From contig JAAENN010000140.1 in NCBI GenBank assembly GCA_024224295.1, forward strand, positions 1-64,000: a DNA stretch of 64,000 bases. The letters run 5' to 3'. The notes beneath the pieces are model-generated. The model ran no database searches. It was not told where the DNA came from and worked only from the letters and a program-made list of their open reading frames with translations. The DNA is from Shimia sp. Its GTDB lineage: Bacteria; Pseudomonadota; Alphaproteobacteria; Rhodobacterales; Rhodobacteraceae. Both the position numbers and the translations under genes were made by a program. The stretch's first letter is position 1. Each line of letters starts with the position of its first letter. Below, piece after piece: positions 55,226-63,949 of the stretch.

Positions 55226-56002
55226 ATGCATTTTACGAAAGCGCTTGGACTGGCTTCCATCGTTGTCGCAGTACTACAGACTCCGCAATTTGCTCAGGCT
55301 CAACATGCTTGCATCGCCAACTATAGTACCGACGGAAGACTAGTCAGCTCTGCACAGGAGGAAGAGGTTCTTGGCAACCTATCCGACACATTAGCCGATA
55401 TTCTGCGCACCCAAATCGAAGATTCGCTAAACGGCAGGGCATGGCGTGCGCCATTCGCCCAAGCCCGTTATGACGATATGCTGTGGACGTTGTCTTTCCT
55501 TGAGCGGGAACTGGGTGCGGCGTTTAAACCGCAAATGCAAGCCGCCGTTATTGCGCAGTTTATGAGCCCTGTTAGCCTTCATGAGACGATGGAGCCAATC
55601 GAGGAGCTTATTTTGGAAGACCCTAAAAGGTATGAGGCTTTGCTTACTCGTCATGTGGGTGCGTTTAGGTACTGGCAGCAGTTCGGCCTCTGCATCGAAA
55701 ACTCTCCTTATTGGTTTTACCGGGGACTCTTTCAGAGGGCTGCTTTAGAATCAGTCGGCGGGTCTTCGACTGATTTTTACCGAATACTGTCTGAAGCAGA
55801 GTCAGTTGTCCCATTACGAAACTTGGGCGGCCAAAACCTGATTGTTCGGCAGAGCTATCTCCCTGACCGAACAAGGCCCCTTGTTCGGTTTGTTCTTCCT
55901 CCCTGCGGGACGGATAGTGAAATGCGTAACATTGCTTTCGAATACGATTTGGATGCGGAAGTGTGGGTTGATATCGAAGCCCCGTTGGCAATCCGGAGTT
56001 AG
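55226..56002 (+). CDS. Secreted protein of unknown function
   Basis: The 258-residue product has a signal peptide (MHFTKALGLASIVVAVLQ, cleavage near AQAQ) and GGAAG upstream of ATG 55226. The mature part is mostly helical and contains three cysteines (in QHACIAN, GLCIEN, PPCGTD), with one aromatic-rich segment (FRYWQQFGLCIENSPYWFYR). I do not recognise the family. Its codon use looks more AT-rich than that of its neighbours, which hints at acquisition. The 244 bases before it hold nothing I can support. Confidence 0.65.
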   Translation: MHFTKALGLASIVVAVLQTPQFAQAQHACIANYSTDGRLVSSAQEEEVLGNLSDTLADILRTQIEDSLNGRAWRAPFAQARYDDMLWTLSFLERELGAAFKPQMQAAVIAQFMSPVSLHETMEPIEELILEDPKRYEALLTRHVGAFRYWQQFGLCIENSPYWFYRGLFQRAALESVGGSSTDFYRILSEAESVVPLRNLGGQNLIVRQSYLPDRTRPLVRFVLPPCGTDSEMRNIAFEYDLDAEVWVDIEAPLAIRS

Positions 56003-56005
56003 TAC

Positions 56006-56188
56006 GTGCGTGGCTTCTCAGATTGGAATGATATTGACATGGAGGCAGACAGACGCGGGTTTCAGCCAACAAATCCAAAACAATATGCATCAGCTCAATC
56101 TGATCTGATCGGACGTTTCGAAGAATTGCAAGTGCTTTGGGGGAGGCCTATAGAGTTCCCAAAAAATCTGGATCTTAGTTGTCCCTAA
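56006..56188 (+). CDS. Possible small protein of unknown function
   Basis: A GTG-started frame of 60 residues begins three bases after the previous stop and encodes a soluble, acidic product. The tight spacing suggests translational coupling, but there is no RBS, no recognised domain and the composition is atypical. It may be the remnant of a longer gene. Confidence 0.35.
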   Translation: MRGFSDWNDIDMEADRRGFQPTNPKQYASAQSDLIGRFEELQVLWGRPIEFPKNLDLSCP

Positions 56189-56195
56189 CATTCCA

Positions 56196-56252
56196 CAAAG
56201 CAGACACTGATGCTCTTTGCAGCATTCTGCACTTTGGGCTCAAAGCAGACAC
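56196..56252 (+). repeat. 12-base direct repeat upstream of the rpsD promoter
   Basis: CAAAGCAGACAC occurs at 56196-56207 and again at 56241-56252. The copies are 45 bases apart, start to start, and lie just upstream of the rpsD promoter. They could be activator half-sites or chance. Confidence 0.5.
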
Positions 56253-56266
56253 ACTCCACTCCCCGC

Positions 56267-56294
56267 TTGACTCCCCCAGAATCCCCCGTATAAG
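56267..56294 (+). promoter_or_regulatory. Predicted rpsD promoter
   Basis: TTGACT (56267-56272) and TATAAG (56289-56294) are separated by 16 bases, close to the housekeeping consensus. The start would be near 56301, giving a leader of about 100 bases before rpsD. Confidence 0.7.
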
Positions 56295-56401
56295 CGCGGC
56301 TTCATTGGTGTTGGTGGCCCTCGCAAGAGGATGCCTGTCATGTCGGCAAAATCCGGCAAGAGGACAACGCCCTTCGAAACCTGAACGAAGGAGATCAGCA
56401 G

Positions 56402-57022
56402 ATGACAAAAAGAACTGCTGCCAAGTACAAAATTGACCGCCGGATGGGCGAAAACATCTGGGGTCGTCCAAAATCCCCAGTCAACCGTCGTGACTATGGC
56501 CCAGGCCAGCACGGTCAGCGCCGCAAGGGCAAATTGTCCGACTTCGGTACTCAGCTGCGCGCCAAGCAGAAGCTGAAAGGCTACTACGGCGACATGACCG
56601 AGAAAATGTTCCGCCGCATCTATGCGGAAGCGGAGCGTGTTAAAGGCGACACCGGTGAAAACCTGATCGGCCTGCTGGAGCGCCGTCTGGACGCGGTTGT
56701 ATACCGCGCCAAGTTTGTGGCCACCGTTTTTGCTGCCCGTCAGTTTGTGAACCACGGCCACGTTCTGGTGAACGGCAAGCGCGTGAACATCGCGTCTTAC
56801 CGCGTCAAAGAAGGCGACGTGATCGAAGTGCGTGAGAAGTCCAAGCAGCTCGCAGTTCTGCTGGAAGCCACCCAGCTTCCCGAGCGCGACGTGCCTGACT
56901 ACATCGACGCCGACCACAACAAAATGACCGCAACCTTCGTGCGCACCCCAGGCCTGTCCGACGTGCCATACCCGGTTGTTATGGAACCAAACCTCGTCGT
57001 GGAATTCTACGCGAAGAACTAA
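56402..57022 (+). CDS. rpsD: 30S ribosomal protein S4
   Basis: The 206-residue protein is standard S4: an N-terminal rRNA-binding region ([20 protein letters not shown]) and an S4 domain ([20 protein letters not shown], then [14 protein letters not shown]) that nucleates 30S assembly. It has the AAGGAGA RBS and is monocistronic, with a strong terminator at 57051. S4 is not in the main ribosomal operons here, as usual in this group. Confidence 0.98.
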   Translation: MTKRTAAKYKIDRRMGENIWGRPKSPVNRRDYGPGQHGQRRKGKLSDFGTQLRAKQKLKGYYGDMTEKMFRRIYAEAERVKGDTGENLIGLLERRLDAVVYRAKFVATVFAARQFVNHGHVLVNGKRVNIASYRVKEGDVIEVREKSKQLAVLLEATQLPERDVPDYIDADHNKMTATFVRTPGLSDVPYPVVMEPNLVVEFYAKN

Positions 57023-57050
57023 TCTTCGCTGCCACGAACAAGAGATACGG

Positions 57051-57083
57051 AAAGGGCCGCGAGTGTTTCGCGGCCCTTTTTGT
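57051..57083 (+). terminator. Terminator of rpsD
   Basis: AAAGGGCCGCGA (57051-57062) pairs with TCGCGGCCCTTT (57068-57079) around a 5-base loop and is followed by T's, 29 bases after the rpsD stop. Confidence 0.88.
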
Positions 57084-57106
57084 TTGTGCGGGTATTGGAA
57101 GCGGCT

Positions 57107-58264
57107 TCAGCCTTTCCCCAGCGTGTCGCCGAGTTTTTCTAGCAGTTTCAGGAAATCAGACAGCTGATCCAGCGCGATGAATTCGTCTGCCTTATGGGCC
57201 TGCTCAATTGAACCCGGACCGCAGACCACCACATCCATGCCCATCGATTGAAACAGGCCAGCCTCGGTGCCAAAGGGCACAAGGTCCGCGCCATTGGCGC
57301 CGGTGAGCTCCATCAGCAGCTTGCGGGCTTCGTTGTCGTCCTCCGGAATGAGGCCCGCAACTTCGCCCACCACTTCGGTGTTGATCTGCGCGTCGGGGTA
57401 GACCTTACGCATGGCGGGCAGAAGTTCGTCTTCGCAATAGGCTTTGAGGGCCGCTTTTACAAAGGCGGCGTCGCTGGCTTGCACAGGGCGCATTTCCCAA
57501 TCCACCTGCGCCTTGGGGGCGATGACGTTGTGTACGCTGCCGCCATGGATGGCGCCGACGTTCACGGTGGTCCAGGGCGGCTCAAAGTGGCTGCTCGCGG
57601 GCGCCATAGTGGTGAGCTTGGCTTTGAGCTCCAACAAGCGCGAGACGTAGCGCGCGGCGTATTCCACCGCGTTCACGCCCTGATCAGGGGCGGAGCCGTG
57701 GCCTTCTAGCCCCTGAAAACGCGTGCTGTACTCATGGCAGCCTTTGTGGCCTTCGATGATGCGCATGGAGGTCGGCTCGCCAATGATGCCCAGTCGAGGT
57801 CTGATGTTGCGCTCTTTCAGGGCTTCGACCAGATGGCCCGCGCCGATGCAACCGGTCTCCTCGTCATGGGTGAAGGCAAAATGCACCGGCGTGTCGGTGA
57901 CGCGCCGGGCAAAGTGGGGTGCCATGGCGACGGTGGCGGCGATGAAGCCTTTCATGTCGCAGGTGCCGCGCCCGTAAAAACGGCCGTCGCGTTCCTCCAT
58001 GACAAAGGGATCGCTGGTCCAGTTCTGATCGCTGACCGGTACCACATCGCTGTGACCCGAAAGCACAATGCCGCCGTCGACCGCGGGGCCGAGGGTGGCA
58101 AAGAGGTTTGCCTTCTTGCCACTTTCGTCGTGGAAGATCTCCACCTTGGCGCCGCAGTCATCCAGACGTGCGGCGAGGTAGGCGATCATGTCGAGGTTGC
58201 TGTCGACCGAGACCGTCGGGAAGGCGATCAGGTCAGACAGGATCTGCTTGGTTGTCTCTAACAT
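57107..58264 (-). CDS. argE: M20-family deacetylase annotated as acetylornithine deacetylase (ArgE-like)
   Basis: The 385-residue M20 metallopeptidase has the zinc-binding blocks LSGHSDVVPV, GRGTCDMKGF, HDEETGCIGA and GEPTSMRI, typical of ArgE. Such enzymes remove an acetyl group from N-acetyl diamino acids. It is the third gene of an operon starting with an aminotransferase and an ectoine-hydrolase-like M24 protein, only three bases after the latter. In that context N-acetyl-diaminobutyrate could be the real substrate instead of N-acetylornithine. Confidence 0.88.
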   Translation of the reverse strand: MLETTKQILSDLIAFPTVSVDSNLDMIAYLAARLDDCGAKVEIFHDESGKKANLFATLGPAVDGGIVLSGHSDVVPVSDQNWTSDPFVMEERDGRFYGRGTCDMKGFIAATVAMAPHFARRVTDTPVHFAFTHDEETGCIGAGHLVEALKERNIRPRLGIIGEPTSMRIIEGHKGCHEYSTRFQGLEGHGSAPDQGVNAVEYAARYVSRLLELKAKLTTMAPASSHFEPPWTTVNVGAIHGGSVHNVIAPKAQVDWEMRPVQASDAAFVKAALKAYCEDELLPAMRKVYPDAQINTEVVGEVAGLIPEDDNEARKLLMELTGANGADLVPFGTEAGLFQSMGMDVVVCGPGSIEQAHKADEFIALDQLSDFLKLLEKLGDTLGKG

Positions 58265-58267
58265 GGC

Positions 58268-59452
58268 TCACCCTTTTACGATGAGCTTGCGCTCCAGATT
58301 GCAAACGGGTTCGGCGGCGCCGTCTTCGCGGATCAGGATGGTTTCGGTGGTCTCCAGACCCCAGCTGTCCATCCAGAGCGCTGGCATGAAGTGGAAGACC
58401 ATGCCGGGTTGCAGCACGGTTTCATCCTCGGAGCGGATCGAGGCGGAGCGTTCGCCCCAATCTGGTGGGTAGCTGAGGCCGATGGGGTAGCCCATGCGGC
58501 CGGAGCGTTCGATGCCGTGTTTGGCGAGCACAGCCATAAAGGCACTGGCGATGTCGCAGGTGCGGTTGCCTGCGCGAGCAGCTTCGAGACCGGCGGCAAT
58601 GCCTTCGAGTTGGGCCTCTTCGGCGCGCAGCATATCATCGGACGGTGTGCCGAGGAAGACGGTGCGGCTGATCGGAGCGTGGTAGCGACGGTAGCAGCCT
58701 GACAACTCAAAGAACGTCGCTTCGCCTGCGCGCATCGGGGTGCCGTCCCAAGTGAGGTGGGCGGCGGTGGCGTCCAGACCGGAGGGCGTGAGCGGCACGA
58801 TGGCGGGGTAATCCCCCCAGTCATCGTCCACACCCTCGATGCCGGCTTTCATGATGTCGGCGACCACATCGTTTTTGCGCACGCCGGGGGCGGCGCGGTC
58901 TATGGCCACGCGCATGACTTTTTCGGTGATGCGGGCGGCCTTGCGGATGAAGTCCACCTCGACATCGGATTTCACCAGACGCTGCCAGTTCACCAGTGCG
59001 GTGGCGTCCACCAGTGTGGCGTCCGGAAGTTCTTCGGTGAGTACGGCATGGGCTTTGGCGGAATAGTAGTAGTTTTCCATCTCCACGCCGATACGCGCGG
59101 CGGTGAAGCCGCGCGCTTTGAGCTGTTCTGCCAGGTCTTGCATGGGGTGCACGACCGTGGATTGCACGAAATGATCGCCGTAGCCGAGGATATTGTCATG
59201 ATCCATCCAGCAGGTTCGCCTGCCGCCCATCATGTCCATGTAGCGACCCCACCAGATGGGCTCGCCTTCCATGGTCACAATCACACCTTGGTGGACATAA
59301 AATGACCAGCCGTCATACCCGGTCAACCAAGCTTGGTTTGAGGGGTCAGTGACAAAGAGAACCTCCAGTCCCGCTTTTGCCATGGCGGCACGGGTTTTGG
59401 AGAGACGGCGTTGATATTCAGCACCGCTGAACGGGGCTTTGGACAGTGTCAT
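58268..59452 (-). CDS. M24-family ectoine hydrolase-like protein (DoeA/EutD type)
   Basis: The 394-residue protein has a creatinase/aminopeptidase-P fold. WLTGYDGWSFYVHQGV, DDWGDYPAIVPL, GYPIGLSYPPDWGERSAS and HFMPALWMDSWGLETTE recall DoeA/EutD ectoine hydrolases. The metal-ligand Asp usual in M24 peptidases is replaced around GEATFFELSG, as in metal-independent creatinase-like members. Hydrolysis of ectoine to N-acetyl-diaminobutyrate is the likely reaction. AAGGAG gives a strong RBS, placing the start at 59452. Confidence 0.8.
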   Translation of the reverse strand: MTLSKAPFSGAEYQRRLSKTRAAMAKAGLEVLFVTDPSNQAWLTGYDGWSFYVHQGVIVTMEGEPIWWGRYMDMMGGRRTCWMDHDNILGYGDHFVQSTVVHPMQDLAEQLKARGFTAARIGVEMENYYYSAKAHAVLTEELPDATLVDATALVNWQRLVKSDVEVDFIRKAARITEKVMRVAIDRAAPGVRKNDVVADIMKAGIEGVDDDWGDYPAIVPLTPSGLDATAAHLTWDGTPMRAGEATFFELSGCYRRYHAPISRTVFLGTPSDDMLRAEEAQLEGIAAGLEAARAGNRTCDIASAFMAVLAKHGIERSGRMGYPIGLSYPPDWGERSASIRSEDETVLQPGMVFHFMPALWMDSWGLETTETILIREDGAAEPVCNLERKLIVKG

Positions 59453-59468
59453 CTCGTACTCCTTGGAA

Positions 59469-60842
59469 TTATGGCAAAACGGTTGCGATTGCGCGCACGG
59501 TGGCGGCAACAACATGATCAACTTCGTCGCGGCTCAGGCAGAACGGTGGGGCAAAGCCCAGAATGTCACCCTGCGGCATAGCACGGGCAATCACGTTGTT
59601 CTGTTCCAGCAGCTTGGCGGCAATCTGTGGGCCAATTTTGTCGGTTGCGTCAAAGAAGGTGCGGCTGTCTTTGTCAGCGACAAATTCCACGGCACACATC
59701 ATGCCTTCGCCACGGATGTCGCCCACATTTGGATGTGCAGACAGGGCTTCATCCATGGTTTTGTTGAGATAGCCGCCAACGGTGCCTGCGTTTTCCACGA
59801 GGTTGAGTTCGTCGATCAGCTTGAGGTTGGCAACACCTGCGGCGGCGCCAATTGGGTGGGCGGAGTAGGTCCACCCGTGGCCGATCGGGCCGTTTTCATC
59901 GGTGCCTTTTTCCAACACGGACCACATTTTATCAGACACAATCGAGCCGGACAGCGGTGCGTAAGCGGAGGTCAGGCCTTTGGCGATGGTGATCAGGTCC
60001 GGCTTCAGGCCGTAGTGGTCAGAGCCAAACATTGAGCCAAGACGGCCAAAGCCAGTCACAACTTCGTCGGCGACCAGCAGGATGTCGTGCTTGTCCAGAA
60101 CTGCTTGAATTGCAGGCCAGTAGCCAGCAGGGGGCGGTACAATGCCACCGGTGCCAAGAACGGGTTCCCCAATGAAGGCAGCGATGGTGTCAGCGCCTTC
60201 GCGGACGATGGTTTCTTCGAGCGCAGCAACACAGTGGGCGACAAACTGCTCCTCAGACTGGCTCTGATCTTCGCGGCGGAAGTAATACGGAGCCTCAGTG
60301 TGCACCACTTGGGCCAAGGGCAGGTCAAATTTGTTGTGGAACAGCTCCAGACCGGTGAGGGAGCCGGTCATCAGGCCGGAGCCGTGGTAGCCACGCCAGC
60401 GGGAGATGATTTTCTTCTTCTCAGGGCGGCCAAGAATGTTGTTGTAGTACCAGATCAGCTTGATGTTGGTTTCATTGGCGTCCGAGCCAGAGAGACCGAA
60501 GTAGACCTTGGACATGTGGTCCGGCGCACGGTCGAGCACCATTTTGGCGAGGGTGATGGAGGCTTCGGTGCCGTGACCCACATAAGAGTGGTAATAGGCC
60601 AGCTCTTTGGCTTGGTCCGAAATCGCATCGGCGATGTCGCTGCGGCCATAGCCAACATTTACGCAGTAGAGGCCCGCAAAGGCGTCCAGCATGCGGTTGC
60701 CGTCGCGGTCTTCAATGTGGCAGCCGGTGCCGCCGGTGATCACGCGATGGGGGGCATTGCCGCGGGCAAATTCAGCCAGGTGTGTGGATGGGTGGAAAAA
60801 GTTTTCGCGATCCCATTGTTCAAGTTTGTCGTTATGCAGCAT
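59469..60842 (-). CDS. Class III pyridoxal-phosphate aminotransferase
   Basis: The 457-residue protein has the class III pattern: GLYCVNVGYGRSDIADA, SGSDANETNIKLIWYYNN, RWRGYHGSG, ADEVVTGFGRLGSMFGSD and the PLP lysine in DLITIAKGLTSAYAPLSG. Candidate substrates are diaminobutyrate, putrescine or a similar omega-amine. It is the first gene of the operon with the ectoine-hydrolase-like and deacetylase genes. ATG 60842 has AAGGG seven bases upstream; the frame continues upstream through the leader without an RBS. Confidence 0.9.
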   Translation of the reverse strand: MLHNDKLEQWDRENFFHPSTHLAEFARGNAPHRVITGGTGCHIEDRDGNRMLDAFAGLYCVNVGYGRSDIADAISDQAKELAYYHSYVGHGTEASITLAKMVLDRAPDHMSKVYFGLSGSDANETNIKLIWYYNNILGRPEKKKIISRWRGYHGSGLMTGSLTGLELFHNKFDLPLAQVVHTEAPYYFRREDQSQSEEQFVAHCVAALEETIVREGADTIAAFIGEPVLGTGGIVPPPAGYWPAIQAVLDKHDILLVADEVVTGFGRLGSMFGSDHYGLKPDLITIAKGLTSAYAPLSGSIVSDKMWSVLEKGTDENGPIGHGWTYSAHPIGAAAGVANLKLIDELNLVENAGTVGGYLNKTMDEALSAHPNVGDIRGEGMMCAVEFVADKDSRTFFDATDKIGPQIAAKLLEQNNVIARAMPQGDILGFAPPFCLSRDEVDHVVAATVRAIATVLP

Positions 60843-61262
60843 GGCAAAACCCTTGTGCTTTTGGCGGCGCGCCGCCGGAAAAAGATACATGAAGGGAGCC
60901 AAGTGCACGCGCGAGACCGGCTGAGGTCTCTTTTTGAGCAGAGTGGCTCCGCTCACCCAGGCAGCAGCGCGCAATGCCTTTATTGCCAGGGTTCGTGACT
61001 CGGTTTGAGCATATTTGATCAAACATAAGCAATATGGAAAATTTAAGGGGCGGCAAAAAAATGCAATTTCGACCCGGCGGGAAGAGCGATTTGTCACCGA
61101 ATGTCCAGCGCTATTGGGTTAAGAAATTCAGAATTTTATGAGCAATTTTAGCGGTTTGGTTGTTTTGCCGTTAAAAAGATGGCAAGGTTTTAACACCTCG
61201 CGCACGGCGGCTTTAGGGGGCGGCTCCGTTCACACGGGTAAGTGCAAGAAGGAGACATCGCA
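60843..61262. other. Gene-free intergenic region with hairpins and palindromes
   Basis: This 420-base stretch lies between divergent genes. It contains GGCGGCGCGCCGCC at 60863-60876 (perfect palindrome), GAGACC-6-GGTCTC plus TTTTT at 60913-60935, and TTTGATCAAA at 61013-61022 (perfect palindrome). The last is a possible operator for the aminotransferase operon. No coding frame with a believable start was found. Confidence 0.6.
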
Positions 61263-61619
61263 ATGGTAGAAGCGGTAGGCATTTTAGGAGAGACCACCGG
61301 GTGGTCTGGATTGAGCGCAACGCAGAATGCGATGTTGCACGCGGCCCTGGCGAAATACGCTGGGCAGCCGGTGCAGGAGCCCAAAGTGGCGCCAAAGTCG
61401 GAAAAAGTAGAGCCTGTGAAGGAAACCTCACGCAGCCAGTTACAAGGTTATGGGCCGCAAGGTCAGAAGACGTTGGACAGTGCAGTGATGAGTGCAATTC
61501 GCTCGGCCGTGGCCAGTTACAAGTCCTCTGGAAACGAGAACTTTGTTCAGGTGTTGCGCAGTAAGTTGGACGCGGCGGGGATCGATAGTTCTAAATCTGT
61601 GGTGGATTACTACGCTTAA
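61263..61619 (+). CDS. Small protein of unknown function
   Basis: The 118-residue protein is soluble and probably cytoplasmic, with a Pro/Lys/Glu-rich middle (residues about 40-60) joining two helical ends (MVEAVGILGETTGWSGL and TLDSAVMSAIRSAVASYK). ATG 61263 has GGAG at the right distance; GTG 61242 upstream contains the RBS. I do not recognise the family. The gene is divergent from the aminotransferase operon. Confidence 0.6.
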   Translation: MVEAVGILGETTGWSGLSATQNAMLHAALAKYAGQPVQEPKVAPKSEKVEPVKETSRSQLQGYGPQGQKTLDSAVMSAIRSAVASYKSSGNENFVQVLRSKLDAAGIDSSKSVVDYYA

Positions 61620-61943
61620 GAAGGATGCCTTGCGGTCTTTTGTTTGGGGCCGTCTGATGTGCAGGTGCCAGGGCGCCTGCCGTGTTTTGTTGGTGCGCAG
61701 CCAAATGGCTGCGTGGCGCGAAGCGTTGTCGTGCATTCCGCAATCTTATGGCAAAATGAAACGGGGGCGTGCGGCGCATGCCACCGAGTATCGGCATGCG
61801 AGCATGTTGGACATTTTGTCTACGTGACGCCCGTTTGCAACAGCCGGAGTGGTTTTGTTGAGGCAATTCCCCGCGTCACAGGCTTCCTGCCTTTCCAACG
61901 TCTTGGCTCCCCGCTAAACAGCAGGCAACGAGGGAGTAACGTG
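61620..61943. other. Gene-free stretch upstream of hisC
   Basis: Over 324 bases I find no reliable gene. It holds two hairpins: CAGGTGCC/GGCGCCTG at about 61660 and CGCAGCC/GGCTGCG at about 61700. A third, CGCATGCC/GGCATGCG (61775-61782 and 61793-61800), has a ten-base loop. They may terminate the upstream gene or form a leader for hisC. No histidine-rich leader peptide is apparent. Confidence 0.5.
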
Positions 61944-63029
61944 ATGTCACGAATTGAGCCGCAGCCCGGTGTTATGGATATTGAGTTGTACGTGGGCGGC
62001 AGCGCGTCAGTGGACGGCGTCAAAGACGTTGTGAAACTGTCGTCAAATGAAAATCCGATGGGATGCAGTGAGGCGGTGACCGACATGCATGCCAAGACCG
62101 GACTGAACCTGCATCGCTATCCCAACACAGATCATGCAGAATTGCGCACGGCGATTGCCAAGGTGCATGGTTTGGACGCCAACCGCATTATCTGCGGTGT
62201 GGGCAGTGACGAGGTGTTGCAGTTCATCACGCAGGCCTATGCAGGCGTGGGTGACGAGATTGTTTACCCCGAACACGGCTTCTCAATGTATCCAATCCTG
62301 GCCAAGATGGTTGGCGCAACGCCGGTTGTGGCGAAAGAGCGCGAGCGGGTTGTGGATGTAGATGCCATGCTGGCGGCCTGTACTGAAAACACCAAGATTG
62401 TATTCCTAGCCAATCCTGCGAACCCAACCGGCACCATGATTGGTGGCAATGATCTGGCACGTTTGGCCGATGGTTTACCAGATGGCTGTATCCTTGTTCA
62501 TGACGGTGCCTACACAGAGTATGTGCAGGGGTTTGACGGTGGCGCGAGCCTTGTGGAAGCGCGTGACAATGTGGTGATGACGCGGACCTTCTCTAAGGTT
62601 TACGGTCTTGGCGGTTTGCGTGTGGGCTGGGGCTATGCACCTCAGGCGATCATTGATGTGCTGAATCGCGTGCGGCAGCCGTTTAACCTGAATGACATTC
62701 AGATGAAGCTGGCGATGGCCGCTGTGCGAGACCAAGAGTGGGTGGCGAAGTGCCGCGCGGACAACACACGCCTGCGGGCTTGGTTGGCGGAAGCGCTGAT
62801 GGAACATGGCGTGCCGTCTGATACCTCCTGCACCAATTTCATTTTGGCGCGGTTTGCCGATCAGGCCGAGGCGGAAGCCTGTGATGACTATCTGAAATCC
62901 CAAGGGCTGATTGTGCGGCGTGTGGCTGGATACGGCCTGCCCAATTGTCTGCGGATTACTGTTGGGGATGAGCCAAGCTGTCGTCGTGTCGCACATGCTA
63001 TTGGTCAGTTTAAGGGCGGCGCGCGATGA
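61944..63029 (+). CDS. hisC: Histidinol-phosphate / aromatic aminotransferase
   Basis: The 361-residue fold-type I aminotransferase has [11 protein letters not shown], the PLP lysine in [20 protein letters not shown] and the family tail. It transaminates imidazoleacetol phosphate; in this position, coupled to tyrA, it may also act on prephenate or phenylpyruvate. The RBS GAGGGAG supports ATG 61944. Its stop overlaps the tyrA ATG (ATGA). Confidence 0.92.
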   Translation: MSRIEPQPGVMDIELYVGGSASVDGVKDVVKLSSNENPMGCSEAVTDMHAKTGLNLHRYPNTDHAELRTAIAKVHGLDANRIICGVGSDEVLQFITQAYAGVGDEIVYPEHGFSMYPILAKMVGATPVVAKERERVVDVDAMLAACTENTKIVFLANPANPTGTMIGGNDLARLADGLPDGCILVHDGAYTEYVQGFDGGASLVEARDNVVMTRTFSKVYGLGGLRVGWGYAPQAIIDVLNRVRQPFNLNDIQMKLAMAAVRDQEWVAKCRADNTRLRAWLAEALMEHGVPSDTSCTNFILARFADQAEAEACDDYLKSQGLIVRRVAGYGLPNCLRITVGDEPSCRRVAHAIGQFKGGAR

Positions 63030-63949
63030 GCGCACCGGTCTACAACCGCGTTGCCTTGATCGGGTTGGGCCTTATTGCCTCGTCAATGTTCTGGGCGATA
63101 AAGCGCGGTGGGTTGGCCGGAGAAGTGACTGGCTTTGCCAGATCAGAGGCAACGCGCGAGACGGCGCGGCGGATTGGCTTGTGTGATCGGGTCTATGACA
63201 GTGCTGCCGAAGCCGTCGCCGATGCGGATCTGGTTGTGCTCTGTGTGCCAGTCGGCGCGATGGGCGCAGTCGCCAAGGAGATTGCACCACATCTAAAAAC
63301 CGGAGCAACGGTGACTGATGTCGGTTCAGTGAAGCGCGATGTGATTGACGCGGTGGGGCCGTATTTGTCCGACGGCGTGCATTTTGTCCCGGCGCACCCT
63401 TTGGCTGGTACGGAGCATTCCGGGCCGGAAAGTGGCTTTGCGGAACTGTTTGACAATCGCTGGTGTTTGTTGGTGCCTGTTGAGGGCAGCGATGCGGGAG
63501 CGGTCGCGCAGCTGCGCGCGCTTTGGGAAGGCATGGGCGCCAACGTTGATGAGATGGATGCGGACCACCATGATCTGGTGTTGGCCGTGACCAGCCATAC
63601 GCCGCACCTGATTGCCTACACTATGGTCGGTGTGGCCGATGATCTGCGTCGTGTGACAGACAGCGAAGTGATCAAGTATTCTGCTGCAGGTTTTAGGGAC
63701 TTCACGCGGATTGCGGCGTCTGATCCCACCATGTGGCGCGATGTGTTTTTGACCAACAAAGACGCGACGCTGGAGATTTTGGGCCGCTTCACCGAAGAGC
63801 TGTTTGCCTTGCAAAGGGCGATCCGCACTGGGGATGGCGCGCATCTGCATGAGTATTTCACGCGCACACGCGAAATTCGTCGTGGGATTATTGAGGCTGG
63901 TCAAGATACGGCAGCGCCAAACTTTGGCCGCGAGGCGCCAAAGGGGTGA
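63026..63949 (+). CDS. tyrA: Prephenate/arogenate dehydrogenase
   Basis: The 307-residue NAD(P)-dependent enzyme has a Rossmann motif ([13 protein letters not shown]), [19 protein letters not shown] and the C-terminal dimer domain ([20 protein letters not shown]). It makes 4-hydroxyphenylpyruvate or tyrosine. It is the second gene of a hisC-tyrA unit, which links histidine-type and aromatic aminotransferase steps. Confidence 0.93.
   Translation: MSAPVYNRVALIGLGLIASSMFWAIKRGGLAGEVTGFARSEATRETARRIGLCDRVYDSAAEAVADADLVVLCVPVGAMGAVAKEIAPHLKTGATVTDVGSVKRDVIDAVGPYLSDGVHFVPAHPLAGTEHSGPESGFAELFDNRWCLLVPVEGSDAGAVAQLRALWEGMGANVDEMDADHHDLVLAVTSHTPHLIAYTMVGVADDLRRVTDSEVIKYSAAGFRDFTRIAASDPTMWRDVFLTNKDATLEILGRFTEELFALQRAIRTGDGAHLHEYFTRTREIRRGIIEAGQDTAAPNFGREAPKG

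Noticed and set aside
61013..61022. TTTGATCAAA as a fifth FnrL box
   Set aside because: The FNR consensus needs six bases between TTGA and TCAA; here there is no spacer, so another regulator is more likely.
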